Source of the DNA: Elusimicrobiota bacterium
GTDB taxonomy: Bacteria; Elusimicrobiota; Elusimicrobia; Elusimicrobiales; UBA9959
Length of the DNA: 60,339 nucleotides
Assembly: GCA_016209085.1 (NCBI GenBank)
Contig: JACQWV010000017.1
Location: forward strand, 1 to 60,339
Direction of reading: 5' to 3'
A program made the translations under genes and the position numbers. Under the pieces are notes generated by a model. It was given only the letters and a program-made list of their open reading frames with translations. It was not told where the DNA came from and searched no databases. Shown here in pieces: positions 12,801 to 18,595 of this stretch. Numbering within the stretch: position 1 is the first letter of the stretch; each line of letters opens with the position of its first letter.

Positions 12801-15800
12801 CCAAAGTATGAGGATGAACATCTATATATATCAACCAACACACAAATTTACTTCTCTGTTCTTGATGATTTGATGGGGTTTGGCGATCATAAGGGTTTCG
12901 GTGTCGCTAAAATTAATTACGCGATAGACGGCAGCTCTTTTATTAATTACCACTCTTCGTTTTCAATCGTGTCTCAGGGAACACATACCATATCGTTTTA
13001 TGCATATGATGTAGTTGGCAATACAGAGGTAGTTCAATCTTTGAATATACTTGTGGACAATTCCGCGCCGATTACAAATTTAATTGCAACCGGCAAACAA
13101 TACATTAGTTCAGAATTGACCCTCTTTGTTTCCAGTAAAACATTATTGGGACTTTTAGCAACAGATCCTCAAATCGGACAATATCATGGTAGTGGAATTT
13201 TGTCAAAGGAATATGGGATGGAACCATTAATAAACAATTTAATAAATTATGTTTCCACATTTTCCATGCAGGACGGACAGTATCTTATCAAATACCGCAG
13301 TATTGATAATGTGCTGAATATGGAAGATATTAAAAAACTTACTGTCTCTGTGGATGATTTGGAACCTCTAATAAATCTCAGTTTTGACAAGGAAATATTG
13401 CGCCTTCCTAATGGCAAATATCTTATAAATTCAGAAAAGGGGATATTAAATATAGAAGTCAATGATCAACCAAGTTTTGGTTGTGGAATTGCAAACATAA
13501 AATTGGGTTTAGATGGAGTTTTTAAAGATATTCCAACAACATTCAGTCAGGAATTAGATCTAGGACCGCACAAAATAAATATAATTGCCGTTGATAATTT
13601 GGGTAATAGGTCTGAAAAAGATATAGAAATTATTATTGGCGATCTTACACCGCCGACCTTGACATATCCACTGGACAATTTCATCACTAACAAATCTTCT
13701 GTAACTTTCCGGTGGAATTACCCCACAACTTATTTCTATTCTTTGTCAGAATGTGAACTCATAATAGAAACGAGTCCAGATTCCAGTACCTCAACTTTTA
13801 CGCATTCTGTGTCATCTCAAATAACGGTCTCAGTGCTATTTAATGACCCTGGAATTTCAGTCCAAGGCCTTGAAATGTATGATGGAGGCCTGCGTCTTAT
13901 AACCGAACGCCTCCCGGACCACTTTGAGGGGACGCTGGAAGGCACACTAACCACGCCAGCAATAACATTGCCATGGACAGTTGTGGGTATAGGTGGTTTT
14001 ATATCGGTTCATGAACTAAACGATGGTGAAATAATTCATGAGTTTAGTTATGACGGGACTAATTATAGACCCGTTTCAGAACTAGGCGCGATACAACCTC
14101 CCCCAGGTGGCTCAATACGATTTAGAAGTAAACTAAAACGTTCAAATCTTGAAGAAATCAGTCCGACACTTAAGGATATACAATTTACTGTCACTTATAT
14201 GTTTCAAGAGCCTAAGACATACTGCTATAGAAAATGTAATTGGTTTAGGTGTTGGTGGGAATGTCATACTGTTTTGGAATGGGTGAGGAAATATGAATCT
14301 AAAAATATTGCTGCAGTTGATTCTAATAATATTCTTGTTGACCTACGAGTAAAAGATACTAACGTTGAACTTATAACGGAATATATAATGAACCAATCAA
14401 CAGGATCAATTATAGGAACATGGCTAAGCCCCCTTTTGAAAATTCCTGATACTGCTTACAGACTTTCAAATTTTAATGCTGATTTTAAATTAAATGAGGG
14501 ATATATTATATTTGAATTTACAACTGATGGGATTCAATTCAAGCCAATTCATTTACTGGGTCCATTGATTTTTTCTGAGAATGACAGTTTTATACAATTT
14601 AGAGCCACTCTTATACGAGATAATCCAAATCACATGAGCCCGATTTTTCATGAAATTTCTTTCAACTTTGTTCTGCCTCCACCTACGGAAACAATATTTT
14701 CATTACCTGAAGAAGGCCAATATTATTGGAAAGTGCGTTCCATTGATTATTTTAACAGAACCAGTAATTTTTCTGAAGAAAGAAGCGTAGTTTATGATAA
14801 AACACCACCAGAAATAATCATTTCTTCACCACGAGTAAATGACAAATATGTTGTAGGTCAATCAAGTATTTCTGTTCTGTTTAATATCCAAGACAATATG
14901 GATCCAATACCTAAGATTTTAGCGATTTTGCGACAGATAACGGACTACGGTGCCCCTCGTGGTGAACGGCAGGATTATCTCTTTGTGTCTTCGGGCATTT
15001 TGTTAAGTCCTATGGATTTGGACGACGGTTTATGGGAATTATTGGTGGAAGCCAGAGATTGGGCTGGGAATATTTCCACAATGACTAGTGGTGGTTTTGA
15101 GGTAATACATGACACAATGGCGCCGAGGAGTGAACTGACAGTAACCAGTGAAGGAATAAGATATGTAACGGCAAAAATCTCATGGACTTTAACGAGCATT
15201 GACGATTTGCTGACAGAAGGGGACGGAATTGGATTAGGAGTGAAGAAGCAGAGGACAGAGGTTAGAGGTGAGGGGATAGAAAAAGAAATAATTTTTAAAA
15301 ATCTATATCCGAAACAGGGAGAAATATTCGTTTCAACATGGACATTAAACTCAATCTCAGCCTTTCAGGATGGAATTTATTATTTAGATTATAATGCAGA
15401 AGATATAATAGGTAATATAGAGCAGATAAAAACATCAACAATAGCGGTTGACAACACAGCGCCGAAAACGAAATTTCAGGTGGAAGGTGTCCGGTTTGAG
15501 GAGTCAGGAAAAATATACATAAACGAAAATTCAAAAATAGTTTTAATATCAACAGACCCGGTTGTAAACGACGTTTCAGTCGGCGTTTCTTCAACAATTT
15601 TTAAAATTGATGAAGGAATTTTCAATGAATATGTTTCAAGTATTAGTTTAACAGAAGGAAAACACAAAATCATTTATTACAGCATTGACAAATTAGGAAA
15701 TCAGGAATTAGAAAAAACCATTGAAATTTATGTAGACGCAACCCCGCCCATAACCTCTATTATTCCGAGCGGAACCGTGAGAACGGACGGTAATTACTAC

Positions 15801-17876
15801 ATTCCCAAATCAGGGGACAACGCAGGCGACCCCTATGCTCCATTGTGGTTCAGCTACAAGCTTTCAGCCTATGACCCTGTTATAAAAGAAGTATCCTCAG
15901 GCCTTTTCTTTTCAGAATACAGAACCATTGAACTTAATTATTTCGGAACAAAGCCTTTAGGGCCAAGCCCGCAGGATTTGGGAAAACAGTTCCTGCCTTT
16001 TAATTATGAAAATTCAAACAGTTCATTCACCTTGATAGAAGGAATTCAGCGCATTGATTACAGAAGCAGGGACAATGTCTTAAATTTAGAACTTGCAAAA
16101 ACAACGACAATATATGTTGACGCAACCTCGCCTGTAAGCCAGATTGTATTTTTGAGCACACCTGCATCTCGTTCAGATGGACTTGTGATAAGTTCCAAAC
16201 TGCCAATGACAATATCTTCTGAAGACCAGATTATCAAAGGCGTAGCATCAGGTGTTGGCGCAAGTTATTTTCTTGAAAACAACACAAAAATTCTTACCTA
16301 CACCCGATACCCTGCCCCCAACACCCTGCCTTATTATATTTCTGCGACAATCCCAGACGGCTATATAGAGATAAAAGGCTATAGCATAGACAATGCGGGC
16401 AACAATGAAACCCCATTCGTAAAACCTGTTGTCCTTGATAACACAGCTCCTGACGCATTTATAATCAGCCCTTCAACCTCTATAAACAATGCCGGACTGT
16501 GCAAACTGCTATACGGGACAAACATAAAAATAATAGGCACAGTAACAGATACCGGCAGCCATGCGGATGGAAAAGAATTTGACCATTTTTCACAATACAT
16601 GCTTGAATACGGCTGGGGTGCAGAACCCTCATCTTACCAGATAATAATAACATCAAATCCTGAAAAAAGCCTCTTAGAGCAGGTTTTAGGAACATGGGAC
16701 ACAACAGGACTTTCAGAAGGCGTTTATACTTTAAGACTAAGAGCAAAAGACTGCGCCGGAAACGAAACCATAACCAGCATACAAGCCATAATATCTGGGC
16801 CGAAACTGATATTAAACTTAGGACAGAAAGGAAACGGCCCGGGCGAATTCAACAGCCCTTCATACATAGCCATAGACCCAATAAATCAGGATTTCTGGGT
16901 ATCAGACACAAACAATGACAGAATACAAAAATTTAATTCATCAGGAACATACATATTAGAAGTTGCAAGTTTCAAGTCACAAGACACAAGTAAAGGGAAA
17001 GAAAAAGGGCAGACAAAAGAAGATAAATTTAACAAGCCGACAGGTGTTGCGGTTGACAGCTCCGGTAATCTATGGGTAGCTGACCGGAATAATGACAGGG
17101 TTTTGAAATTTAGTTCAACCGGCGCATACATAACCACCCTTAATGCGCAATTAAACAAACCGCACGGGTTGGCAATAGATAAATCAGGAAATTTATTCGT
17201 AGCTGACAGAAACAACAATGAAATAAAAAAATTCAATCCTGACGGCCAATTATTGCTTACAATAAATACAGGACTAGAAATAGATTTCAATAAACCACAA
17301 GGCGCCATAGCAGTGGATGAGTTAAACCAGGTTTACATTACAGACAGGAACAATGACAGAGTATTAATTTATGATTCATCAGGAAATTTCATAAGACAAT
17401 TTCCCGCCGCTACCTCTTCAACCCCGCAGGTTGAAGTTCCAACCTACGGGGTTGCAAATCAATTCAATAAACCGGACGGAATATTCACAAATGCTTTGGC
17501 CTATGTCTATGTAGCAGACAGCAATAATTCCAGAATCCAGAAATTTGACCCTTACGGAAACACAGTCCTTGTATTCAATAAAGGTTTGAATGAAACAGAA
17601 AACCTGAATCACCCTTCAGGCGTGGCCATAGATTCAGAAGGAAACCTATTTGTAGTTGATTCAAACAATTCAAAAGTCAAGAAATACGGAGCAGAAGGCG
17701 AATTAATAATAGTGGCGAGTGGCGAGTGGTCAGTGGACGGCGAAAAAAATAAAAACAAAGTCAAGAAATTGATAAAGAAAATAGAAGGCGGAGCTATTCA
17801 TCATGCAAAAGGCATAAAAGCTTGGTCCAGATGGCACAGTTTTTACCAAGCCAATAGAAATATCTTTGCCTTATGA
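3888..17876 (+). CDS. Giant exported multidomain protein: N-terminal zinc phospholipase C/S1-P1-like domain, Ig/OmpL47/ZU5 modules, NHL repeats (frame lost near 3' end)
   Basis: About 4,660 residues from the ATG at 3888, which directly begins a signal peptide (MKLTVSILLIIFPNLCFA); the ORF-track ATG is six codons upstream. Predicted cleavage leaves Trp as residue 1, as in zinc phospholipase C where Trp1 binds zinc. Further ligand-like residues follow: HRHMTDDAI, ESSHVNP and HLKQDINVPAH. Coordinates give FlgD-Ig units (WDGK, WDGR, WNG motifs), a Big_5-like domain near residue 810, a ZU5-like region near 2600-2770, many DKTPP/DNTAP-linked OmpL47-type units, and about six NHL repeats at 4310-4610 (DRNNDRVLKF motifs). 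A one-base shift at 17816-17819 ends this frame early in unrelated residues; the natural C-terminus continues in 17818-18360. Likely cell-surface anchored or secreted; substrate unknown. Confidence 0.85.
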   Translation: MKLTVSILLIIFPNLCFAWDSLYWENHRHMTDDAIKDLGIVEYPDLNMYKGAYLIGDGVVEGSTDESSHVNPATGKEWEGPYEEWKRLAKENYKNFNFTGAYDYLGFYIHLKQDINVPAHIRTCAHGILFHKGSIFSTDELENFANDNPPAFYFTPVSTKTSWKNFNQEGFYYSYWLNDEMDDDNHDEIPYDPDDDKLQDGPNAYNITTTWGTYGGGNPYDNDYLPGNDEGKDWYNGNLQDSSIAYEQLYNASTVTKVELQKFSKELPPLIRNLKIEPSTQLIPIIDPIAGSKITFEMLENRKPRVTLFITVDYPYDNPAAKGIIAPEYRTGKIIDLPAGTDLPWQQNFEVTWNGMMEDGGYLLEGFHDLYVTLKDVDGNVFTHEKYTFEIRLPKILIQHKEVLNFPANVEIPILAAVTPLGQRSIKNVQIFYRKALLGGFYTPTPMSLTEDNIYQGFIPANAVTADGIEYFIAAEDTEGNIETYPINLTILPNSYIGQALKVSVIEASNGGLIVRGDADSSNDSTIISFYLGRNIFVYAELYKATKDWKSASGDPNIFEPSEIISTLGAASGIGKYSVNYTPFPLTPASNYVVVLRNSIDPSDIVGYGRIIVCEPYSGLAVSQPVNNWVSASISGVPPDSVNFFKDGSLFAWDPGTLTNNVFNAQVTGGVYTAAAYKTISGNDIPMGHSAVQPISGPMIIISPVPSPQYIGRAIPVSVNVYSDVGLTQVTLTGIDVTGGLISVMLQNAGGSLYTGAIPPQQSQGQVQYYFLAVDSAGRQTTNPIDYALNKYSFNVVPDVTPVRITKTIPGNGAVDISLLEPVNVFFDDDILTNTLNENTISVIQEISGKTVGVKEISYYHAERKLTFTADLMPDTKYKVYIKSDVRDLGGNGLVDGTVPNPWTFTTTKILPPAITGIRQDRKHFNESTQNMIFSADVSTHLPIAQGFIILKNPQSQAEVKINVPIEKEAGTGRFLFKWDGKDNEGNFIPEGEYVPSFEVIDAKYGLVGSSEFQTVEILIKTKTILEHERTENVVFGLYGDYEWIDFPQMIRVEVDYVLDFGTSRVEVEYNGNTTKIGNKDDSFWGRTAYKNIYIPSATMIKINGPDSCVFGIPCDDETKISYRHHASNIYPNEFNHKINTLNDVFRSLNILQRNESLTIPFKIVPVPNEPGGWQVTHISVIMPAENMDFDNNPEVVTTVPGYVFESQPTPKIETSIVVQNVSPPIEPFLMDRTPPAISLAAKSHFSPVMAKNLDVSAVFQDNLSFPLKDVTLEIVDADDNHVKTLLQKPSSEYFSQTLVWDGRGSEEYNSSQIVPNGIYRVRGSAKDEAGNTTVQSINVTVDSVAPVVQNPLLVALPGMHTKPKVFNATDQKLNLTLDLSDNLSDQVDLKIVFSDAAQIVRDISFRVTTIPQHFSFEFDWKDIQGNFFPDGTYVVSLHVLDKAGNEAVLSLPDFRVDRTASEVTAKFVDNLIFTPDDGPLGLGDGNRDNVTLNFELADTALITIGIEDIIVRTLWEFPYSLNFVKSGAFTWDGKVNGLFVSDGSYIFRIKTVDDVGNTASAALPVIKNAVPARIVFPPRAQSSAAVGGMVVIKGIALDPGINNTADFKNYKVWFREGSGIDFSLPENNPTDPDNTIWKPIPVPAGNQSAIDPAYPNSNISLRAVANTTLAIWDTKDLAQSALFTILLVTTDGSGVSSFDFREVTIDPSIDTTAPGVHITAPITPVPPVQFSIVSESSRLEIVWTVEQVPEKKADISMEIFKLNDTVGPKVGTIVLRQEFMGQSTGRTFSWDGRNYLRRFVETGLYRIRVTAKDADNMGVTSDEVDVQVTLQLMEPLKVTKFQSSDSVISPGGSSVITYSLSKESVVTINVFDSEKKLVGTLVNGVTTPGVAEQTVEFKSLQEGLFTITIDAVATDEQSSKDSGSLSIAVTGGLGAAVADITFPPDGSILHGVSNYNWTATGVGRFFPREQLSLVDTTQQDFDAGTKLNLVSTVSGDIVLPLRGKLLSSAFDWSQGTFQETTISNDSVKMVDAVEVVNEALYFEGSAGSVSIIKSALGQRFQVRNTTKITKVEVKMAGGGLPNRWNIPFTIRKDVNGHIGDVIATIYVPVETLSYSWQMISLVPSEPIPVQQGDYLWVVAPQPPGDWRWYGLVQWATNWQSGHPVADYPRGYAYLQGQYDSAFDFQFRVFELSGATEGTYVSAPIDTQVEEPLWGNFTADFQSNEQTLNFFAQVRKNEASSWSEEFILTPGISIEGLRERFIRLVARFARENLTKSALLNSASINWRVPKGTFISQKRSVDKHIIQWDDFRATDIPIYPGSIAYYFKSAPTEAELESATWTGILPGSFLDISNANQHIQWKADMMTSSFSDSPAIQDVSISYTRRGVEQEEIWKSQMDPVLEDGRITSFSNEFNNRDDPTFFIRDSQPLIIALAYPASIPPIDPTLRDKMTFFSTNGQITDNPFVAVDADELGFGWSINLYYPDGTLNPDLFIDRLLSKESNTNHDATGIPIDTDDEFRVRIAPGAAPKSFIELKGNTSTNSQGFKSYSLFYKKLGDITSRSIPVQSPNKPVTGNGTLGFWDVTGLNGEFVLKLIVLDANGTTEVIRNITIGKSVLGGQTAGPPIYVNSSWNKAYLEFPNNSLAESTIITITPVRIENTGIAISSTIPQPIGAAYDLQPRGIKFVDPENRPAYLTVRFTSDELLGIDPGQLTIYEVLSDGTVQPLDAKVIFDENGNGKFDPEETATITSPVRHFSYYLIIQEVMPPVFDPVPNLTAQSSAILSGKSEPNSLIEIFLNGALIETVHADNQGKYTGVKVNLIDGKNIINAKATRILNENWRRASAFSPPLIIERDANLPEISMLAMTQTFKPQLGEKARLDYSMTKIAKVYSFVETSDSVIIAHLIDGTTQSAGKQYCEWNGVVDDGPLATGGSYYFSLTVVDAASNTVSAKYGPFELIKDTVGPTTLALIGMPKYEDEHLYISTNTQIYFSVLDDLMGFGDHKGFGVAKINYAIDGSSFINYHSSFSIVSQGTHTISFYAYDVVGNTEVVQSLNILVDNSAPITNLIATGKQYISSELTLFVSSKTLLGLLATDPQIGQYHGSGILSKEYGMEPLINNLINYVSTFSMQDGQYLIKYRSIDNVLNMEDIKKLTVSVDDLEPLINLSFDKEILRLPNGKYLINSEKGILNIEVNDQPSFGCGIANIKLGLDGVFKDIPTTFSQELDLGPHKINIIAVDNLGNRSEKDIEIIIGDLTPPTLTYPLDNFITNKSSVTFRWNYPTTYFYSLSECELIIETSPDSSTSTFTHSVSSQITVSVLFNDPGISVQGLEMYDGGLRLITERLPDHFEGTLEGTLTTPAITLPWTVVGIGGFISVHELNDGEIIHEFSYDGTNYRPVSELGAIQPPPGGSIRFRSKLKRSNLEEISPTLKDIQFTVTYMFQEPKTYCYRKCNWFRCWWECHTVLEWVRKYESKNIAAVDSNNILVDLRVKDTNVELITEYIMNQSTGSIIGTWLSPLLKIPDTAYRLSNFNADFKLNEGYIIFEFTTDGIQFKPIHLLGPLIFSENDSFIQFRATLIRDNPNHMSPIFHEISFNFVLPPPTETIFSLPEEGQYYWKVRSIDYFNRTSNFSEERSVVYDKTPPEIIISSPRVNDKYVVGQSSISVLFNIQDNMDPIPKILAILRQITDYGAPRGERQDYLFVSSGILLSPMDLDDGLWELLVEARDWAGNISTMTSGGFEVIHDTMAPRSELTVTSEGIRYVTAKISWTLTSIDDLLTEGDGIGLGVKKQRTEVRGEGIEKEIIFKNLYPKQGEIFVSTWTLNSISAFQDGIYYLDYNAEDIIGNIEQIKTSTIAVDNTAPKTKFQVEGVRFEESGKIYINENSKIVLISTDPVVNDVSVGVSSTIFKIDEGIFNEYVSSISLTEGKHKIIYYSIDKLGNQELEKTIEIYVDATPPITSIIPSGTVRTDGNYYIPKSGDNAGDPYAPLWFSYKLSAYDPVIKEVSSGLFFSEYRTIELNYFGTKPLGPSPQDLGKQFLPFNYENSNSSFTLIEGIQRIDYRSRDNVLNLELAKTTTIYVDATSPVSQIVFLSTPASRSDGLVISSKLPMTISSEDQIIKGVASGVGASYFLENNTKILTYTRYPAPNTLPYYISATIPDGYIEIKGYSIDNAGNNETPFVKPVVLDNTAPDAFIISPSTSINNAGLCKLLYGTNIKIIGTVTDTGSHADGKEFDHFSQYMLEYGWGAEPSSYQIIITSNPEKSLLEQVLGTWDTTGLSEGVYTLRLRAKDCAGNETITSIQAIISGPKLILNLGQKGNGPGEFNSPSYIAIDPINQDFWVSDTNNDRIQKFNSSGTYILEVASFKSQDTSKGKEKGQTKEDKFNKPTGVAVDSSGNLWVADRNNDRVLKFSSTGAYITTLNAQLNKPHGLAIDKSGNLFVADRNNNEIKKFNPDGQLLLTINTGLEIDFNKPQGAIAVDELNQVYITDRNNDRVLIYDSSGNFIRQFPAATSSTPQVEVPTYGVANQFNKPDGIFTNALAYVYVADSNNSRIQKFDPYGNTVLVFNKGLNETENLNHPSGVAIDSEGNLFVVDSNNSKVKKYGAEGELIIVASGEWSVDGEKNKNKVKKLIKKIEGGAIHHAKGIKAWSRWHSFYQANRNIFAL
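14224..14274 (+). other. Four-cysteine cluster inside the giant protein
   Basis: Encodes CYRKCNWFRCWWECHT, spacing C-x3-C-x4-C-x3-C and rich in Trp, inside an otherwise Cys-poor Ig-like stretch. It may be a disulfide-bonded loop or a metal site. It looks like an excursion from a beta-sandwich domain because sequences on both sides read as the same domain type. Confidence 0.45.
15247..15279. repeat. Degenerate short tandem repeat inside the giant CDS
   Basis: G/A-rich units of about 8 nt (GAGGACAG, AGGTTAGA, GGTGAGGG-like) encode a charged KQRTEVRGEG insert within an OmpL47-type module. The same flavour of repeat is intergenic at 32410-32451. Confidence 0.5.
16961..16992. repeat. Heptad repeat (CAAGTNN) inside the NHL region of the giant CDS
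   Basis: Consecutive CAAGTTT, CAAGTCA, CAAGACA, CAAGTAA units preceded by TTG. They encode VASFKSQDTSK, extra residues between two NHL repeats. Near-identical strings are intergenic at 33465-33500 and 37255-37290. Confidence 0.7.
17406..17457. repeat. REP-like palindrome inside the giant CDS
   Basis: Arms AACCCCGCAGGTT (17420-17432) and AACCTACGGGGTT (17441-17453) pair with one mismatch around GAAGTTCC. It matches, in opposite orientation, the perfect palindrome at 44090-44123, including the flank CTACCTCTTC. It encodes about 18 extra residues (AATSSTPQVEVPTYG) between NHL repeats and keeps the frame open. Confidence 0.8.
17711..17740. repeat. Degenerate tandem repeat AGTGGCG inside giant CDS
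   Basis: Units AGTGGCG, AGTGGCG, AGTGGTC, AGTGGAC (7 nt) encode VASGEWSVDG. It lies about 75 nt before the frameshift and belongs to the same family as intergenic 31318-31440 and 45958-46035. Confidence 0.65.
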
Positions 17877-18360
17877 CCCTGCAAAATTAGACGGAGCAAA
17901 AGAAGAAGATATAAGAATTGGCTGGTATAATCCGACAACAAACCAATGGGAAGAGATGGAAACCACGGTTGACAAAATTCTGAAACTTGTAAAGGCATGG
18001 ACAAACCATTTTTCAATTTATGTAGTAATGGCTCCTGAAATGCCGGTAGAAGAATTCCAGATGGGCGAAGTTTATGTATTTCCGAACCCTGCAAAAGGCA
18101 GTGAAAACCTCACATTCCACATAGAAACAGGAATTGCTGACAAAGTAAATATTAAAATATACACAGTATCAGGCAGACTGGCGTTAGACCATACAATAAC
18201 GCAAATGCCGCAGACAATAGACGACGGCAACGGATTAAGCTACGCGTATGAATACGCGTGGACAGAGAACATACCCAGCGGAATTTACTATTATTTAATA
18301 GAAACGGAAAAATCTGGACAAAAACTCAAAGCAAAAGGAAAGTTTGCAGTAATCAGATGA
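17818..18360 (+). CDS. Displaced C-terminal part of the giant protein: end of ZU5-like domain plus T9SS-type sorting domain
   Basis: Not an independent gene. The frame reads KLGPDGTVFTKPIEISLPYD from just after the A-run at 17816-17819, a natural continuation of the preceding GGAIHHAKGI. Removing one A restores ggc-ata-aag-ctt and gives a total of about 4,820 residues. The ORF-track start at 17866 (ATG inside TTATGACC) is internal. The last ~90 residues are a FlgD/T9SS type A-like module: VYVFPNPAKG, VNIKIYTVSGRL, IPSGIYYYLIETE, KGKFAVIR. Such modules mark secreted, surface-attached proteins; no T9SS genes are in this window. Either a real mutation, slippage, or an assembly error; the window alone cannot tell. 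Confidence 0.85.
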   Translation, partial: KLGPDGTVFTKPIEISLPYDPAKLDGAKEEDIRIGWYNPTTNQWEEMETTVDKILKLVKAWTNHFSIYVVMAPEMPVEEFQMGEVYVFPNPAKGSENLTFHIETGIADKVNIKIYTVSGRLALDHTITQMPQTIDDGNGLSYAYEYAWTENIPSGIYYYLIETEKSGQKLKAKGKFAVIR

Positions 18361-18397
18361 CCCCGTTAAAAAATCTTTAACGGGGATTATTTTTTGG
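18361..18397 (+). terminator. Rho-independent terminator
   Basis: Perfect 10-bp stem CCCCGTTAAA/TTTAACGGGG with a 5-nt loop, followed by ATTATTTTTT, starting at the base after the stop codon of the giant gene. It ends the surface-protein operon. Confidence 0.92.
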
Positions 18398-18418
18398 AAG
18401 GAATTCGGACTAATAAAG

Positions 18419-18595
18419 ATGGTTAATTTGTCCAAGACAGGCAGAATTTTTGCGGTTTTTTTCCTGACTCTGGCATTTTTTGTTTCTCCGATTCTGTTTT
18501 TTACCGACTTAACCAGAAATCCGTATTATTTCCAGATAACTGTTTTTTATATTCCTATTTTAATCACGGGTCTTTTTTCAGACCCGCCATGCTGA
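18419..18595 (+). CDS. Missing N-terminus of the O-antigen ligase, split off by a frameshift
   Basis: 58-codon ORF too short for the ORF track. It encodes a hydrophobic segment (GRIFAVFFLTLAFFVSPILF) and FFTDLTRNPYYFQIT, wording typical of the first loop of O-antigen ligase/Wzy-TPR proteins, then a second membrane segment that runs into a stop. Reading one base back at the T6 run (18573-18578) gives ITGLFFRPAMLSEG and joins the 18589 ORF without a stop. GGAAGGAA lies about 16 nt upstream of the ATG. Confidence 0.7.
   Translation: MVNLSKTGRIFAVFFLTLAFFVSPILFFTDLTRNPYYFQITVFYIPILITGLFSDPPC
18567..18586. repeat. Hairpin CGGGTC/GACCCG spanning the ligase frameshift
   Basis: 6-bp inverted repeat with a loop containing the T6 run where the frames cross. 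The flank CCATGCTGAGCGAAGG resembles common REP half-sites. It may be an inserted palindrome that broke the frame, or a secondary structure promoting slippage. Confidence 0.5.

Noticed and set aside
17816-17819. Programmed -1/+1 ribosomal frameshift in the giant gene
   Set aside because: AAAA alone is not a recognised slippery heptamer and no strong downstream structure or SD-like stimulator is evident; indel or assembly error is simpler.
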